Under the pieces are notes generated by a model. That model saw only the letters and a program-made list of their open reading frames with translations. It was not told the DNA's origin and did not search any database. Shown here piece after piece: positions 27,865 to 34,747 of a stretch of 64,000 nt of DNA. This DNA comes from Pseudomonas sp. SDI. Its GTDB lineage: Bacteria; Pseudomonadota; Gammaproteobacteria; Pseudomonadales; Pseudomonadaceae. The position numbers were made by a program, and so were the translations under genes. Position 1 is the first letter of the stretch. Every line of letters begins with the position of its first letter. The stretch spans positions 1-64,000 of the forward strand of contig NZ_QETK01000011.1 in the NCBI RefSeq assembly GCF_003105155.1, given 5' to 3'.

Positions 27865-27894
27865 TTGACCCCTGCGTCAAAGCAAGGGTATACA
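27865..27894 (+). promoter_or_regulatory. Sigma70-like promoter of the permease gene
   Basis: TTGACC (27865-27870), 18-bp spacer, TATACA (27889-27894), followed by AT-poor sequence and the long leader. Confidence 0.55.
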
Positions 27895-28091
27895 ATGCGC
27901 CGCGTTTTAACTGTGACCCTAATGCGTACCGCGCAACCTTGCTGACGCCAGGCTGATCCGTCCGGGTTCCCGCCCGAGCTGAACAGCTCTAGTCCAAGAC
28001 TCCCAAGGCAACCACCTTGTTAATTCCGCTGCGCCACGAGCGCGGTGGGTCCGATTCCGTCACAGATAAAAACAAACAGGTGACTTCGTTC

Positions 28092-29516
28092 ATGAGTGGA
28101 CAAAACTCGCATTCAGGTGAGCTCAAGCGCGGCCTGAAAAACCGTCACATCCAGCTGATCGCGCTGGGCGGTGCCATCGGTACCGGCCTGTTCCTGGGTT
28201 CGGCCGGCGTGCTGCAATCGGCCGGGCCGTCGATGATCCTCGGCTACGCCATCTGCGGTTTCATCGCCTTCCTGATCATGCGCCAGCTCGGCGAAATGAT
28301 CGTCGAAGAGCCGGTTGCCGGTTCCTTCAGCCACTTCGCCCACAAGTACTGGGGCGGTTTCGCCGGTTTCCTGTCGGGCTGGAACTGCTGGATCCTGTAC
28401 ATTCTGGTCGGCATGTCGGAGCTGACCGCCGTCGGCAAGTATGTCCACTACTGGTGGCCGGAAATCCCTACCTGGGTCTCGGCGGCAGCCTTCTTCCTGC
28501 TGATCAACGCAATCAACCTGGCCAACGTCAAAGTCTTCGGCGAAGCCGAGTTCTGGTTCGCCATCATCAAGGTCCTGGCGATTGTCGGCATGATCGGCCT
28601 GGGCAGCTACATGCTGGTCAGCGGCAGCGGCGGCCCGGAAGCCTCGGTAAGCAACCTGTGGGCGCACGGCGGCTTCTTCCCGCACGGTGTCAGCGGCCTG
28701 GTCATGGCCATGGCGGTGATCATGTTCAGCTTCGGCGGCCTGGAAATGCTCGGTTTCACCGCCGCTGAAGCCGACAAGCCAAAAACCGTGATCCCGAAAG
28801 CGATCAACCAGGTCATCTACCGCATCCTGATCTTCTACATCGGCGCCCTGGTCGTACTGCTGTCGCTGACCCCATGGGACAGCCTGGTTACCAGCCTGAC
28901 CTCCGGCGGCGACGCCTACAGCGCCAGCCCGTTCGTGCAGGTGTTCTCGCTGCTCGGTAGCAATACTGCTGCGCATATCCTGAACTTCGTGGTCCTGACC
29001 GCGGCACTCTCGGTGTACAACAGCGGCACCTACTGCAACGCCCGTATGCTCTATGGCATGGCCGAACAGGGCGATGCGCCGAAGAGCCTGGCGAAGATCG
29101 ACAAGCGCGGCGTGCCGGTGCGTTCGATCCTGGCCTCGGCCGCGGTGACCGTGGTGGCTGTGCTGCTCAACTACCTGATGCCGCACAGCGCGCTGGAGCT
29201 GCTGATGTCGCTGGTGGTCGCGACCCTGGTGATCAACTGGGCGATGATCAGCTTCTCGCACTTCAAGTTCCGTCAGCACATGGACCGCACTGGCCAGACC
29301 TCGCTGTTCAAGGCCCTGTGGTACCCGTACGGCAACTTCCTGTGCCTGGCCTTCGTGGTGTTTATCCTGGGCATCATGCTATTGATGGATGGCATCCGCG
29401 TTTCGGTGTACGCGATTCCGGTGTGGGTCGTGGTGATGTGGGTGTGCTACCAGCTCAAGAGCAAGCGCACTGTCGCCAATGGCCTGGCGCCGGGCGTCGG
29501 CGCAACGGCCAAGTAA
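28092..29516 (+). CDS. APC-family amino acid permease, probably aromatic amino acids (AroP-like)
   Basis: A 474-residue inner-membrane permease with twelve hydrophobic helices. It carries the amino acid transporter signature from LKRGLKNRHIQLIALGGAIG (residues 11-30, the first helix) through the GEMIVEEPVAGSFSHFAHKYWG segment and FSFGGLEMLGFTAAEADKPK. ProY, GabP, CycA and AroP share this pattern, so substrate is not decided by motif. Its position beside phhABC and the PhhR-like boxes upstream favour phenylalanine/tyrosine import (inference). The start at 28092 (MSGQNSH) is preferred over 28017. Confidence 0.85.
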   Translation: MSGQNSHSGELKRGLKNRHIQLIALGGAIGTGLFLGSAGVLQSAGPSMILGYAICGFIAFLIMRQLGEMIVEEPVAGSFSHFAHKYWGGFAGFLSGWNCWILYILVGMSELTAVGKYVHYWWPEIPTWVSAAAFFLLINAINLANVKVFGEAEFWFAIIKVLAIVGMIGLGSYMLVSGSGGPEASVSNLWAHGGFFPHGVSGLVMAMAVIMFSFGGLEMLGFTAAEADKPKTVIPKAINQVIYRILIFYIGALVVLLSLTPWDSLVTSLTSGGDAYSASPFVQVFSLLGSNTAAHILNFVVLTAALSVYNSGTYCNARMLYGMAEQGDAPKSLAKIDKRGVPVRSILASAAVTVVAVLLNYLMPHSALELLMSLVVATLVINWAMISFSHFKFRQHMDRTGQTSLFKALWYPYGNFLCLAFVVFILGIMLLMDGIRVSVYAIPVWVVVMWVCYQLKSKRTVANGLAPGVGATAK

Positions 29517-29533
29517 GGCTTGGCGTCACCACG

Positions 29534-29562
29534 AAAAGCCCGGCCCAGTGCCGGGCTTTTTG
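29534..29562 (+). terminator. Intrinsic terminator of the permease gene
   Basis: Perfect 11-bp stem AAAAGCCCGGC/GCCGGGCTTTT (29534-29544 with 29550-29560) with 5-nt loop and a T-run. Confidence 0.93.
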
Positions 29563-29618
29563 GTTTTACCGGATGGCCGGCGTATCCTGTGCGCCTGCTC
29601 CTTTTCAAAGCCAGGCCC

Positions 29619-30032
29619 ATGCTAATCCTCTCCCATGCAGTGCACATTCCCGACGACGAGATCGAGCTCAACGCGATTCGCGCCCAGGGTGCGGGCGGGC
29701 AGAACGTCAACAAGGTTTCCAGTGCCGTGCACTTGCGCTTCGACAGCCAGGCATCGTCGCTGCCGGCGTTCTACAAGGAGCGCCTGCTGGCGTTTCGCGA
29801 CAGCCGGATTACTGCCGACGGCGTGGTGGTCATCAAGGCCCAGCAGTACCGGACCCAGGAGCAGAATCGCAGCGATGCCCTGGAGCGTCTGCGCGAGCTG
29901 ATCCTGGCGGCAACCAAGGTCGAGAAGGCGCGCCGGCCAACACGGCCGACCCTGGGTTCGAAAACCCGACGGCTGGATACCAAGAGCAAGCGCGGTGCGA
30001 TCAAGGCTGGGCGCGGCAAGATCGATTACTGA
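29619..30032 (+). CDS. arfB: Alternative ribosome-rescue factor ArfB (peptidyl-tRNA hydrolase)
   Basis: A 137-residue class I release-factor-like protein. The catalytic GGQ motif lies at residues 26-28 in [10 protein letters not shown], followed by the RF fold and a C-terminal basic tail ([14 protein letters not shown]) that enters the empty mRNA channel of stalled ribosomes. The length and the missing codon-recognition domain distinguish it from PrfA/PrfB. It is transcribed alone after the permease terminator, with a weak ribosome site. Confidence 0.96.
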   Translation: MLILSHAVHIPDDEIELNAIRAQGAGGQNVNKVSSAVHLRFDSQASSLPAFYKERLLAFRDSRITADGVVVIKAQQYRTQEQNRSDALERLRELILAATKVEKARRPTRPTLGSKTRRLDTKSKRGAIKAGRGKIDY

Positions 30033-30097
30033 ATGTCGTGAACATGCGCCGCGAGCAGGAAGGCCGGGGCAAATCGACCGGTTCTGATGAAATCTGG

Positions 30098-30163
30098 CAG
30101 GGGGCTGGAGCCGTGTGAAAACCCGTGAGTGGGGGAGCCCCCTGTTAGCGCGGTTTTCACACG
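30098..30163. other. Interleaved inverted repeats with pseudoknot topology
   Basis: Two perfect stems are nested in the order A-B-A'-B': CAGGGGGCT (30098-30106) pairs with 30136-30144 (9 bp), and CGTGTGAAAACC (30112-30123) pairs with 30152-30163 (12 bp). Connecting stretches are 5, 12 and 7 nt. Such an arrangement can form an H-type pseudoknot or two competing hairpins, on either strand. It lies between arfB and the 43-residue gene on the other strand, both of which end towards it. Confidence 0.7.
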
Positions 30164-30178
30164 TCCTGTACGGCGCGG

Positions 30179-30310
30179 TTATTCCTGGTCGGCGCTGGGG
30201 TTTTCGTCGCCTTGGGTGTCAGCCGCTTGGGCTGGCTCGGCGCTCTGGGGAGCAGGGGCCTGCTCGGCGTGGTTCAGGCTTGGGAAGGGAAGATTCGGGA
30301 TTTCATGCAT
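30179..30310 (-). CDS. Small 43-residue protein, function unknown
   Basis: A short open frame with a GAGGA ribosome site 8 bases before its ATG. The product begins MHEIPNLPFPSLNHAEQ and continues as a Pro/Ala/Glu/Gln-rich, acidic, probably disordered chain ending DENPSADQE. There are no membrane or signal segments. Codon third positions are G/C-rich, consistent with real coding. Its stop is 16 bp from the interleaved inverted repeats, which could serve as its terminator. It lies downstream of phhC on the same strand but is separated from it by a REP-like hairpin. I do not recognise the family. Confidence 0.5.
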   Translation of the reverse strand: MHEIPNLPFPSLNHAEQAPAPQSAEPAQAADTQGDENPSADQE

Positions 30311-30467
30311 CTCGTCGTTCCTCGCAAGTTTAAAGGTGGAAAGGCTGCGCAAGGCGCGCGTGGCTTCAGGAAAGCTCGGGCAGGATACAGGAGTCTGGAT
30401 GACAGTATGAATTTTCCTGCCGATTGGCGGGAATGTGCTGGTGGGGTGTTAGCACCGGATAGCGGAA

Positions 30468-30521
30468 CGCGCCCGCTCCCACAAGGATTCGGCGAATGCC
30501 GTTCCTGTGGGAGCGGGTGCG
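30468..30521. repeat. REP-like hairpin after phhC
   Basis: Arms 30468-30487 and 30503-30521 carry the Pseudomonas REP sequence GCTCCCACA / TGTGGGAGCGGG and can form a long hairpin 14 bp after the phhC stop. It is a probable transcript end or mRNA stabiliser for phhABC. Confidence 0.8.
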
Positions 30522-30534
30522 TCCCGCGATGCTT

Positions 30535-31725
30535 TTAGCAGACGTCCGCAATCGCCGCCGCCAACAGCGCCAGGCGTGCCGCATCGGCGCCGGCGACGTT
30601 GGCCCGGCCGGTGCCGACCATGTACACGCTGTGCTGCTCTCGCAGTTGTTTGACCTGCTCCGGTGACAGCCCGGTGTAGGAGAACATTCCGCGTTGTGCA
30701 GCAATGTGTGCAAAGCGCTCACTCAAGCCATGCGGTGCCAAGGCCGCCACCAGGCCGACCCGCAGCTCGGCAATGCGCTGGCGCATGGCCTCGACTTCCT
30801 CGACCCACAAGCGTTTGAGCGCCGCATCGCCGAGAATCTCGGCGACTACCGCCGCACCATGGTCTGGCGGCGTCGACCACAGGTTGCGGGCCAGCAAGGC
30901 CAGTTGGCTGCGTACATCCAGCAGCTTCTGGGCATCCTGCGCGCACACCAGCAGGGCGCCGGTACGTTCGCGGTACAGGCCGAAGTTCTTCGAGCAGGAA
31001 CTGGTGACCAGCAGCTCAGGCAGTTGTTCGGCGAACAGCCGTACCGCCCAGGCATCTTCTTCCAGGCCATCGCCAAAGCCCTGGTAGGCAAAGTCGATCA
31101 GCGGCAGCAGCTCGCGCCGCCGCACCACCTCCAGCACTGCCAGCCAGTCGGCCTGCGCCAGGTCGAAGCCAGTCGGGTTGTGACAGCAGGCGTGCAGCAG
31201 TACCACGTCGCCTAGCGGTGCCGCTTCCAGCGCAGCCAGCATGCCGGCGACGTTCAGGCGATTGTCGGCACCCACGTAAGGGTAGTGGTTCACCTTGAGC
31301 CCGGCGCTGGCGAAGATCGTTTCATGGATCGGCCAGGTCGGGTCGCTCAGCCAGATACCACGCCCCGGCAGGCACTGTTCGATGAACTCGGCAGCCAGGC
31401 GCAGCGCGCCGGTACCACCGGGGGTCTGCGTGGCGCCGACCCGTTGCGCAGCGATCAGCGACGATTCGCCGCCCATCACCAGCTCGCTGATCAGGCGCTG
31501 GAAGGCCGCATCGCCGTGACCGCCGACGTAGCTTTTGCTGGCCTGGCTGGCCAGTAGGCGCTGTTCGGCCTGCTTGACCGCAGCTGGAATCGGCGTGAGG
31601 CCCTGGGCGTCCTTGAACACGCCGACACCGAGGTCGAACTTGTTCGGGTTGCTGTCTTTGGCATACGCCTCCATCAGCCCCAGGATCGGGTCGCCCGGTA
31701 CGCGCGCGATCGCGCCGAAGTGCAT
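30535..31725 (-). CDS. phhC: Aromatic amino acid aminotransferase PhhC (TyrB-like)
   Basis: A 396-residue fold-type I aminotransferase of the aspartate/aromatic group. It transfers the amino group of tyrosine or phenylalanine to 2-oxoglutarate. The PLP lysine is Lys246 in SSCSKNFGLYRERTG; the cofactor motif HACCHNPTG (179-187) and the substrate-carboxylate Arg near the C-terminus (GRANVAG region) are present. It is the third gene of phhABC; its ATG shares one base with the phhB stop, so the two are coupled. It supplies 4-hydroxyphenylpyruvate to the homogentisate pathway. Confidence 0.95.
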   Translation of the reverse strand: MHFGAIARVPGDPILGLMEAYAKDSNPNKFDLGVGVFKDAQGLTPIPAAVKQAEQRLLASQASKSYVGGHGDAAFQRLISELVMGGESSLIAAQRVGATQTPGGTGALRLAAEFIEQCLPGRGIWLSDPTWPIHETIFASAGLKVNHYPYVGADNRLNVAGMLAALEAAPLGDVVLLHACCHNPTGFDLAQADWLAVLEVVRRRELLPLIDFAYQGFGDGLEEDAWAVRLFAEQLPELLVTSSCSKNFGLYRERTGALLVCAQDAQKLLDVRSQLALLARNLWSTPPDHGAAVVAEILGDAALKRLWVEEVEAMRQRIAELRVGLVAALAPHGLSERFAHIAAQRGMFSYTGLSPEQVKQLREQHSVYMVGTGRANVAGADAARLALLAAAIADVC

Positions 31726-32081
31726 TACTTGCGACCTTCGGCGGTGCTGGCGACCTCGTCGGTACGCGCGGCCATGATGAAGTCGTTACGGTGCAGGCCC
31801 TTGATCGAGTGGCTCCACCAGGTCACGGTGACTTTGCCCCACTCGGTCAGCAGGCCTGGGTGATGGCCTTCGGCCTCGGAGATTTCACCGACCGCGTTGG
31901 TGAAGGCCAGGGCATGCTTGAAATTCTTGAACAGGAAGACTTTTTCCAGCTGCATGATGCCGTCGCGGACTTCGATGTTCCAATCCGGGATCTGCTTGAT
32001 CAGTACCGGCAGTTCTTCGTCGCTGACCTGTGGGGCATCGGCACGGCAGGCTTCGCAGTGGGCTTGGTTCAAGGCGTTCAT
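31725..32081 (-). CDS. phhB: Pterin-4a-carbinolamine dehydratase PhhB
   Basis: A 118-residue enzyme that dehydrates the 4a-hydroxypterin formed by PhhA and so recycles the cofactor. The family's catalytic histidines are in [10 protein letters not shown] and the preceding [10 protein letters not shown]. Length and motifs match PhhB/DCoH. The start at 32081 (MNALNQAHC) gives the conserved N-terminus. It lies 43 bp after phhA and overlaps phhC by one base. Confidence 0.96.
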   Translation of the reverse strand: MNALNQAHCEACRADAPQVSDEELPVLIKQIPDWNIEVRDGIMQLEKVFLFKNFKHALAFTNAVGEISEAEGHHPGLLTEWGKVTVTWWSHSIKGLHRNDFIMAARTDEVASTAEGRK

Positions 32082-32124
32082 AGGTTCTTCCGCAAGTAGT
32101 TTGTTATTGGTTTGCAAGGGTCGC

Positions 32125-32913
32125 TCAAGCGGCGACCTTCGGTGGGAATTTTGGCGCATGCAGGCCCAGTTGCTGGCCACGCTGGACCATGCCCATGATG
32201 TCTTCATGGGCCAGTTCGAACAGGCGCTTGAGCTCTGGCAGCACGAAGTACAGCGGCTGCAGGATATCGATACGGTATGGCGTGCGCATGGCTTCGAGCG
32301 GGTCGAAGGCCTGGTGCTCGGGCTCGTCGGACAGGCTGTAGACGGTCTCTTTCGGCGAGGAGAGGATGCCGCCGCCGTAGATCTTGCGACCTTGCGGGGT
32401 ATCGACCAGGCCGAACTCGATGGTCATCCAGTACAGGCGGGCAAGGTACACGCGCTGCTCTTTGGTCGCTGCCAGGCCCAGCTTGCCGTAGGTGTGGGTG
32501 AATTCGGCGAACCAGGGGTTGGTCAGCAGTGGGCAGTGGCCGAAGATCTCGTGGAAGATGTCCGGCTCTTGCAAATAGTCGAGTTCTTCTTCGGTACGAA
32601 TGAAGGTGGCCACCGGGAAACGCTTGCTCGCCAGCAGTTCGAAGAAGGTCTGGAACGGGATCAGCGCCGGGACGCGCTCGACCTGCCAGCCGGTGGTGGC
32701 GCCAAGCACCTTGTTGATTTCAGCGAGCTGCGGAATGCGGTCGTGGGGGAGGTTCAGCTGTTCGATGCCGTCCAGGTATTCCTGGCACGCGCGCCCCTCG
32801 ATCACTTTCAGTTGGCGGGTGATCAGGGTGTTCCACACGGCATGTTCATGCGCCGGGTAGTCGATAAAACCTGTCGCGTCGGGCTCGCGGGCCACGTACT
32901 GCGTCTGTTTCAT
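32125..32913 (-). CDS. phhA: Phenylalanine 4-monooxygenase PhhA
   Basis: A 262-residue bacterial phenylalanine hydroxylase that makes tyrosine with tetrahydropterin and O2. The non-haem iron ligands are all present: His121 and His126 in FHEIFGHCP, and Glu166 in MTIEFGL. The chain is the catalytic domain only, without the ACT regulatory domain of mammalian enzymes, which is normal for proteobacteria. The start at 32913 follows AGGAGAG. It is the first gene of phhABC and is divergent from phhR, with two operator-like boxes in the 275-bp gap. Confidence 0.97.
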   Translation of the reverse strand: MKQTQYVAREPDATGFIDYPAHEHAVWNTLITRQLKVIEGRACQEYLDGIEQLNLPHDRIPQLAEINKVLGATTGWQVERVPALIPFQTFFELLASKRFPVATFIRTEEELDYLQEPDIFHEIFGHCPLLTNPWFAEFTHTYGKLGLAATKEQRVYLARLYWMTIEFGLVDTPQGRKIYGGGILSSPKETVYSLSDEPEHQAFDPLEAMRTPYRIDILQPLYFVLPELKRLFELAHEDIMGMVQRGQQLGLHAPKFPPKVAA

Positions 32914-33040
32914 GCTGCTCTCCTGGTGAGGGCCTTTTTTGTTATGTGAGTGGCACAAGCCATGGCCCTAGAGATAGCCGGTTATACGGCCCGGCGCACT
33001 ACCCGCAGGAGCGCCGCCAGCCGCTTTGGCGGGTGAAATC

Positions 33041-33058
33041 TGTAACGCAAATTTTACG
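33041..33058 (+). promoter_or_regulatory. PhhR-box-like operator 1
   Basis: TGTAAC-N6-TTTACG, matching TGTAAA-N6-TTTACA at ten of twelve arm positions and symmetric in its deviations. It lies in the phhA-phhR divergent region. Confidence 0.75.
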
Positions 33059-33113
33059 AATCCGCCGGGCTTCTGAAATATAGGCGACATTCGCGACTGT
33101 GAAAGGCTGATTT

Positions 33114-33131
33114 TGTAACGTATTCTTTACG
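33114..33131 (+). promoter_or_regulatory. PhhR-box-like operator 2
   Basis: A second TGTAAC-N6-TTTACG with identical arms, 73 bp from the first (seven helical turns), 58 bp before the phhR start. Two same-face sites suit TyrR-type cooperative binding and autoregulation. Confidence 0.75.
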
Positions 33132-33188
33132 AAAATTCGGACGATTATTCAGATAGTTCCTCTGTTTAGCCTATTTGTAGGACCTTTC

Positions 33189-34745
33189 ATGCGTATCAAA
33201 GTGCATTGCCAGAACCGCATCGGCATTCTGCGGGACATCCTCACCCTGTTGGTGGAGTACGGCATCAACGTGGCCCGTGGCGAAGTCGGCGGCGACCACG
33301 GCAATGCCATCTACCTGCACTGCCCGAACCTGATCAACCTGCAGTTCCAGGCACTGCGACCCAAGTTCGAGGCGATTACCGGGGTGTTCGGGGTCAAGCG
33401 GGTCGGGCTGATGCCCAGCGAGCGTCGGCACATGGAACTGAATGCCTTGCTCGGCGCGCTGGATTTCCCGGTGCTGTCGATCGACATGGGCGGCTCCATC
33501 GTCGCGGCCAACCGCGCGGCGGCGCAGTTGCTCGGGGTGCGCGTGGACGAGGTGCCGGGCATTCCGCTATCGCGCTACGCCGAGGACTTCGACCTGCCCG
33601 AGCTGGTGCGGGCGAACAAGTCGCGGATCAATGGGCTGCGGGTCAAGGTCAAGGGCGATGTGTTCCTCGCCGACATCGCCCCGTTGCAGTCTGAGCACGA
33701 CGACAGCGAAGCGCTGGCAGGCGCGGTACTGACGCTGCACCGCGCCGATCGTATCGGCGAGCGTATCTATAACGTGCGCAAACAGGAGCTGCGCGGTTTC
33801 GACAGCATCTTCCAGAGCTCGAAAGTGATGGCCGCAGTGGTGCGCGAAGCGCGACGCATGGCACCGCTGGATGCACCGCTGCTGATCGAGGGCGAAACCG
33901 GTACTGGCAAGGAACTGCTGGCCCGCGCCTGTCACCTGGCCAGCCCGCGCGGCCAGGCGCCGCTGATGGCGCTCAATTGCGCCGGCTTGCCCGAGTCGAT
34001 GGCCGAGACCGAACTGTTCGGCTATGGCCCCGGCGCTTTCGAGGGGGCCCGTGCCGAAGGCAAGCTGGGCCTGCTGGAGTTGACCGCCGGCGGTACGCTG
34101 TTCCTCGACGGCGTCGGCGAGATGAGCCCGCGCTTGCAGGTGAAGCTGCTGCGCTTCCTGCAGGATGGTTGCTTCCGGCGGGTCGGCAGCGACGAAGAGG
34201 TGTACCTGGATGTGCGGGTGATCTGCGCGACCCAGGTCGATTTGTCCGAGTTGTGCGCGCGCGGTGAGTTCCGTCAGGACCTGTATCACCGGCTCAATGT
34301 GCTGTCGCTGCACATTCCACCGTTGCGCGATTGCCTCGATGGCCTGGCACCGCTGGTCGAGCACTTCCTCGACCAGGCTAGCCGGCAGATCGGCTGTGCC
34401 TTGCCGCGGCTGGCCCCGGCCGTGCTGGAGCGGTTGAGTCAATACCACTGGCCGGGCAACGTGCGTCAGTTGGAGAACGTGCTGTTCCAGGCGGTTTCCC
34501 TGTGCGAGGGCGGCGTGGTCAAGCCGGAGCATATCCGCCTGCCGGATTACGGCGGGCGCCAGCCGCTGGGCGAGTTCTCCCTGGAGGGGGGGCTTGAGGA
34601 GATCGTCGGCCGCTTCGAAAAGGCTGTACTGGAGCGGCTGCTCGTCGACCATGCGAGCAGTCGCGCCCTGGGCAAGCGACTCGGCGTGTCGCACACGACG
34701 ATTGCCAACAAGCTGCGCCAGTATGGTGTGGGCAAGGCCGAGTGA
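33189..34745 (+). CDS. phhR: Aromatic amino acid regulator PhhR (TyrR family)
   Basis: A 518-residue activator of phenylalanine and tyrosine catabolism. Domains in order: ACT (1 to about 75), PAS (about 80-190), AAA+ ATPase with Walker A GETGTGKE at 235-242, and a C-terminal Fis-type helix-turn-helix (RLGVSHTTIANKLRQYG). The sigma54-contacting loop GAFTGA reads GAFEGA (282-287), with Thr replaced by Glu, so like TyrR it is expected to work with sigma70 promoters. It is divergent from phhA, with two boxes between them. Its stop lies 2 bp from the stop of the giant toxin-like gene. Confidence 0.96.
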   Translation: MRIKVHCQNRIGILRDILTLLVEYGINVARGEVGGDHGNAIYLHCPNLINLQFQALRPKFEAITGVFGVKRVGLMPSERRHMELNALLGALDFPVLSIDMGGSIVAANRAAAQLLGVRVDEVPGIPLSRYAEDFDLPELVRANKSRINGLRVKVKGDVFLADIAPLQSEHDDSEALAGAVLTLHRADRIGERIYNVRKQELRGFDSIFQSSKVMAAVVREARRMAPLDAPLLIEGETGTGKELLARACHLASPRGQAPLMALNCAGLPESMAETELFGYGPGAFEGARAEGKLGLLELTAGGTLFLDGVGEMSPRLQVKLLRFLQDGCFRRVGSDEEVYLDVRVICATQVDLSELCARGEFRQDLYHRLNVLSLHIPPLRDCLDGLAPLVEHFLDQASRQIGCALPRLAPAVLERLSQYHWPGNVRQLENVLFQAVSLCEGGVVKPEHIRLPDYGGRQPLGEFSLEGGLEEIVGRFEKAVLERLLVDHASSRALGKRLGVSHTTIANKLRQYGVGKAE

Positions 34746-34747
34746 CG

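Larger units (their letters stand above)
27489..28091. other. Long leader region of the amino acid permease gene
   Basis: A 600-bp gap without a recognised gene. It holds two PhhR-like boxes (27548-27586), a sigma70-type promoter (27865-27894) and a 56-codon open frame at 27786-27956 with a good Shine-Dalgarno (GGAGGCGCC-ATG) but no family resemblance. The promoter gives a leader of roughly 190 nt before the permease start. Confidence 0.6.
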
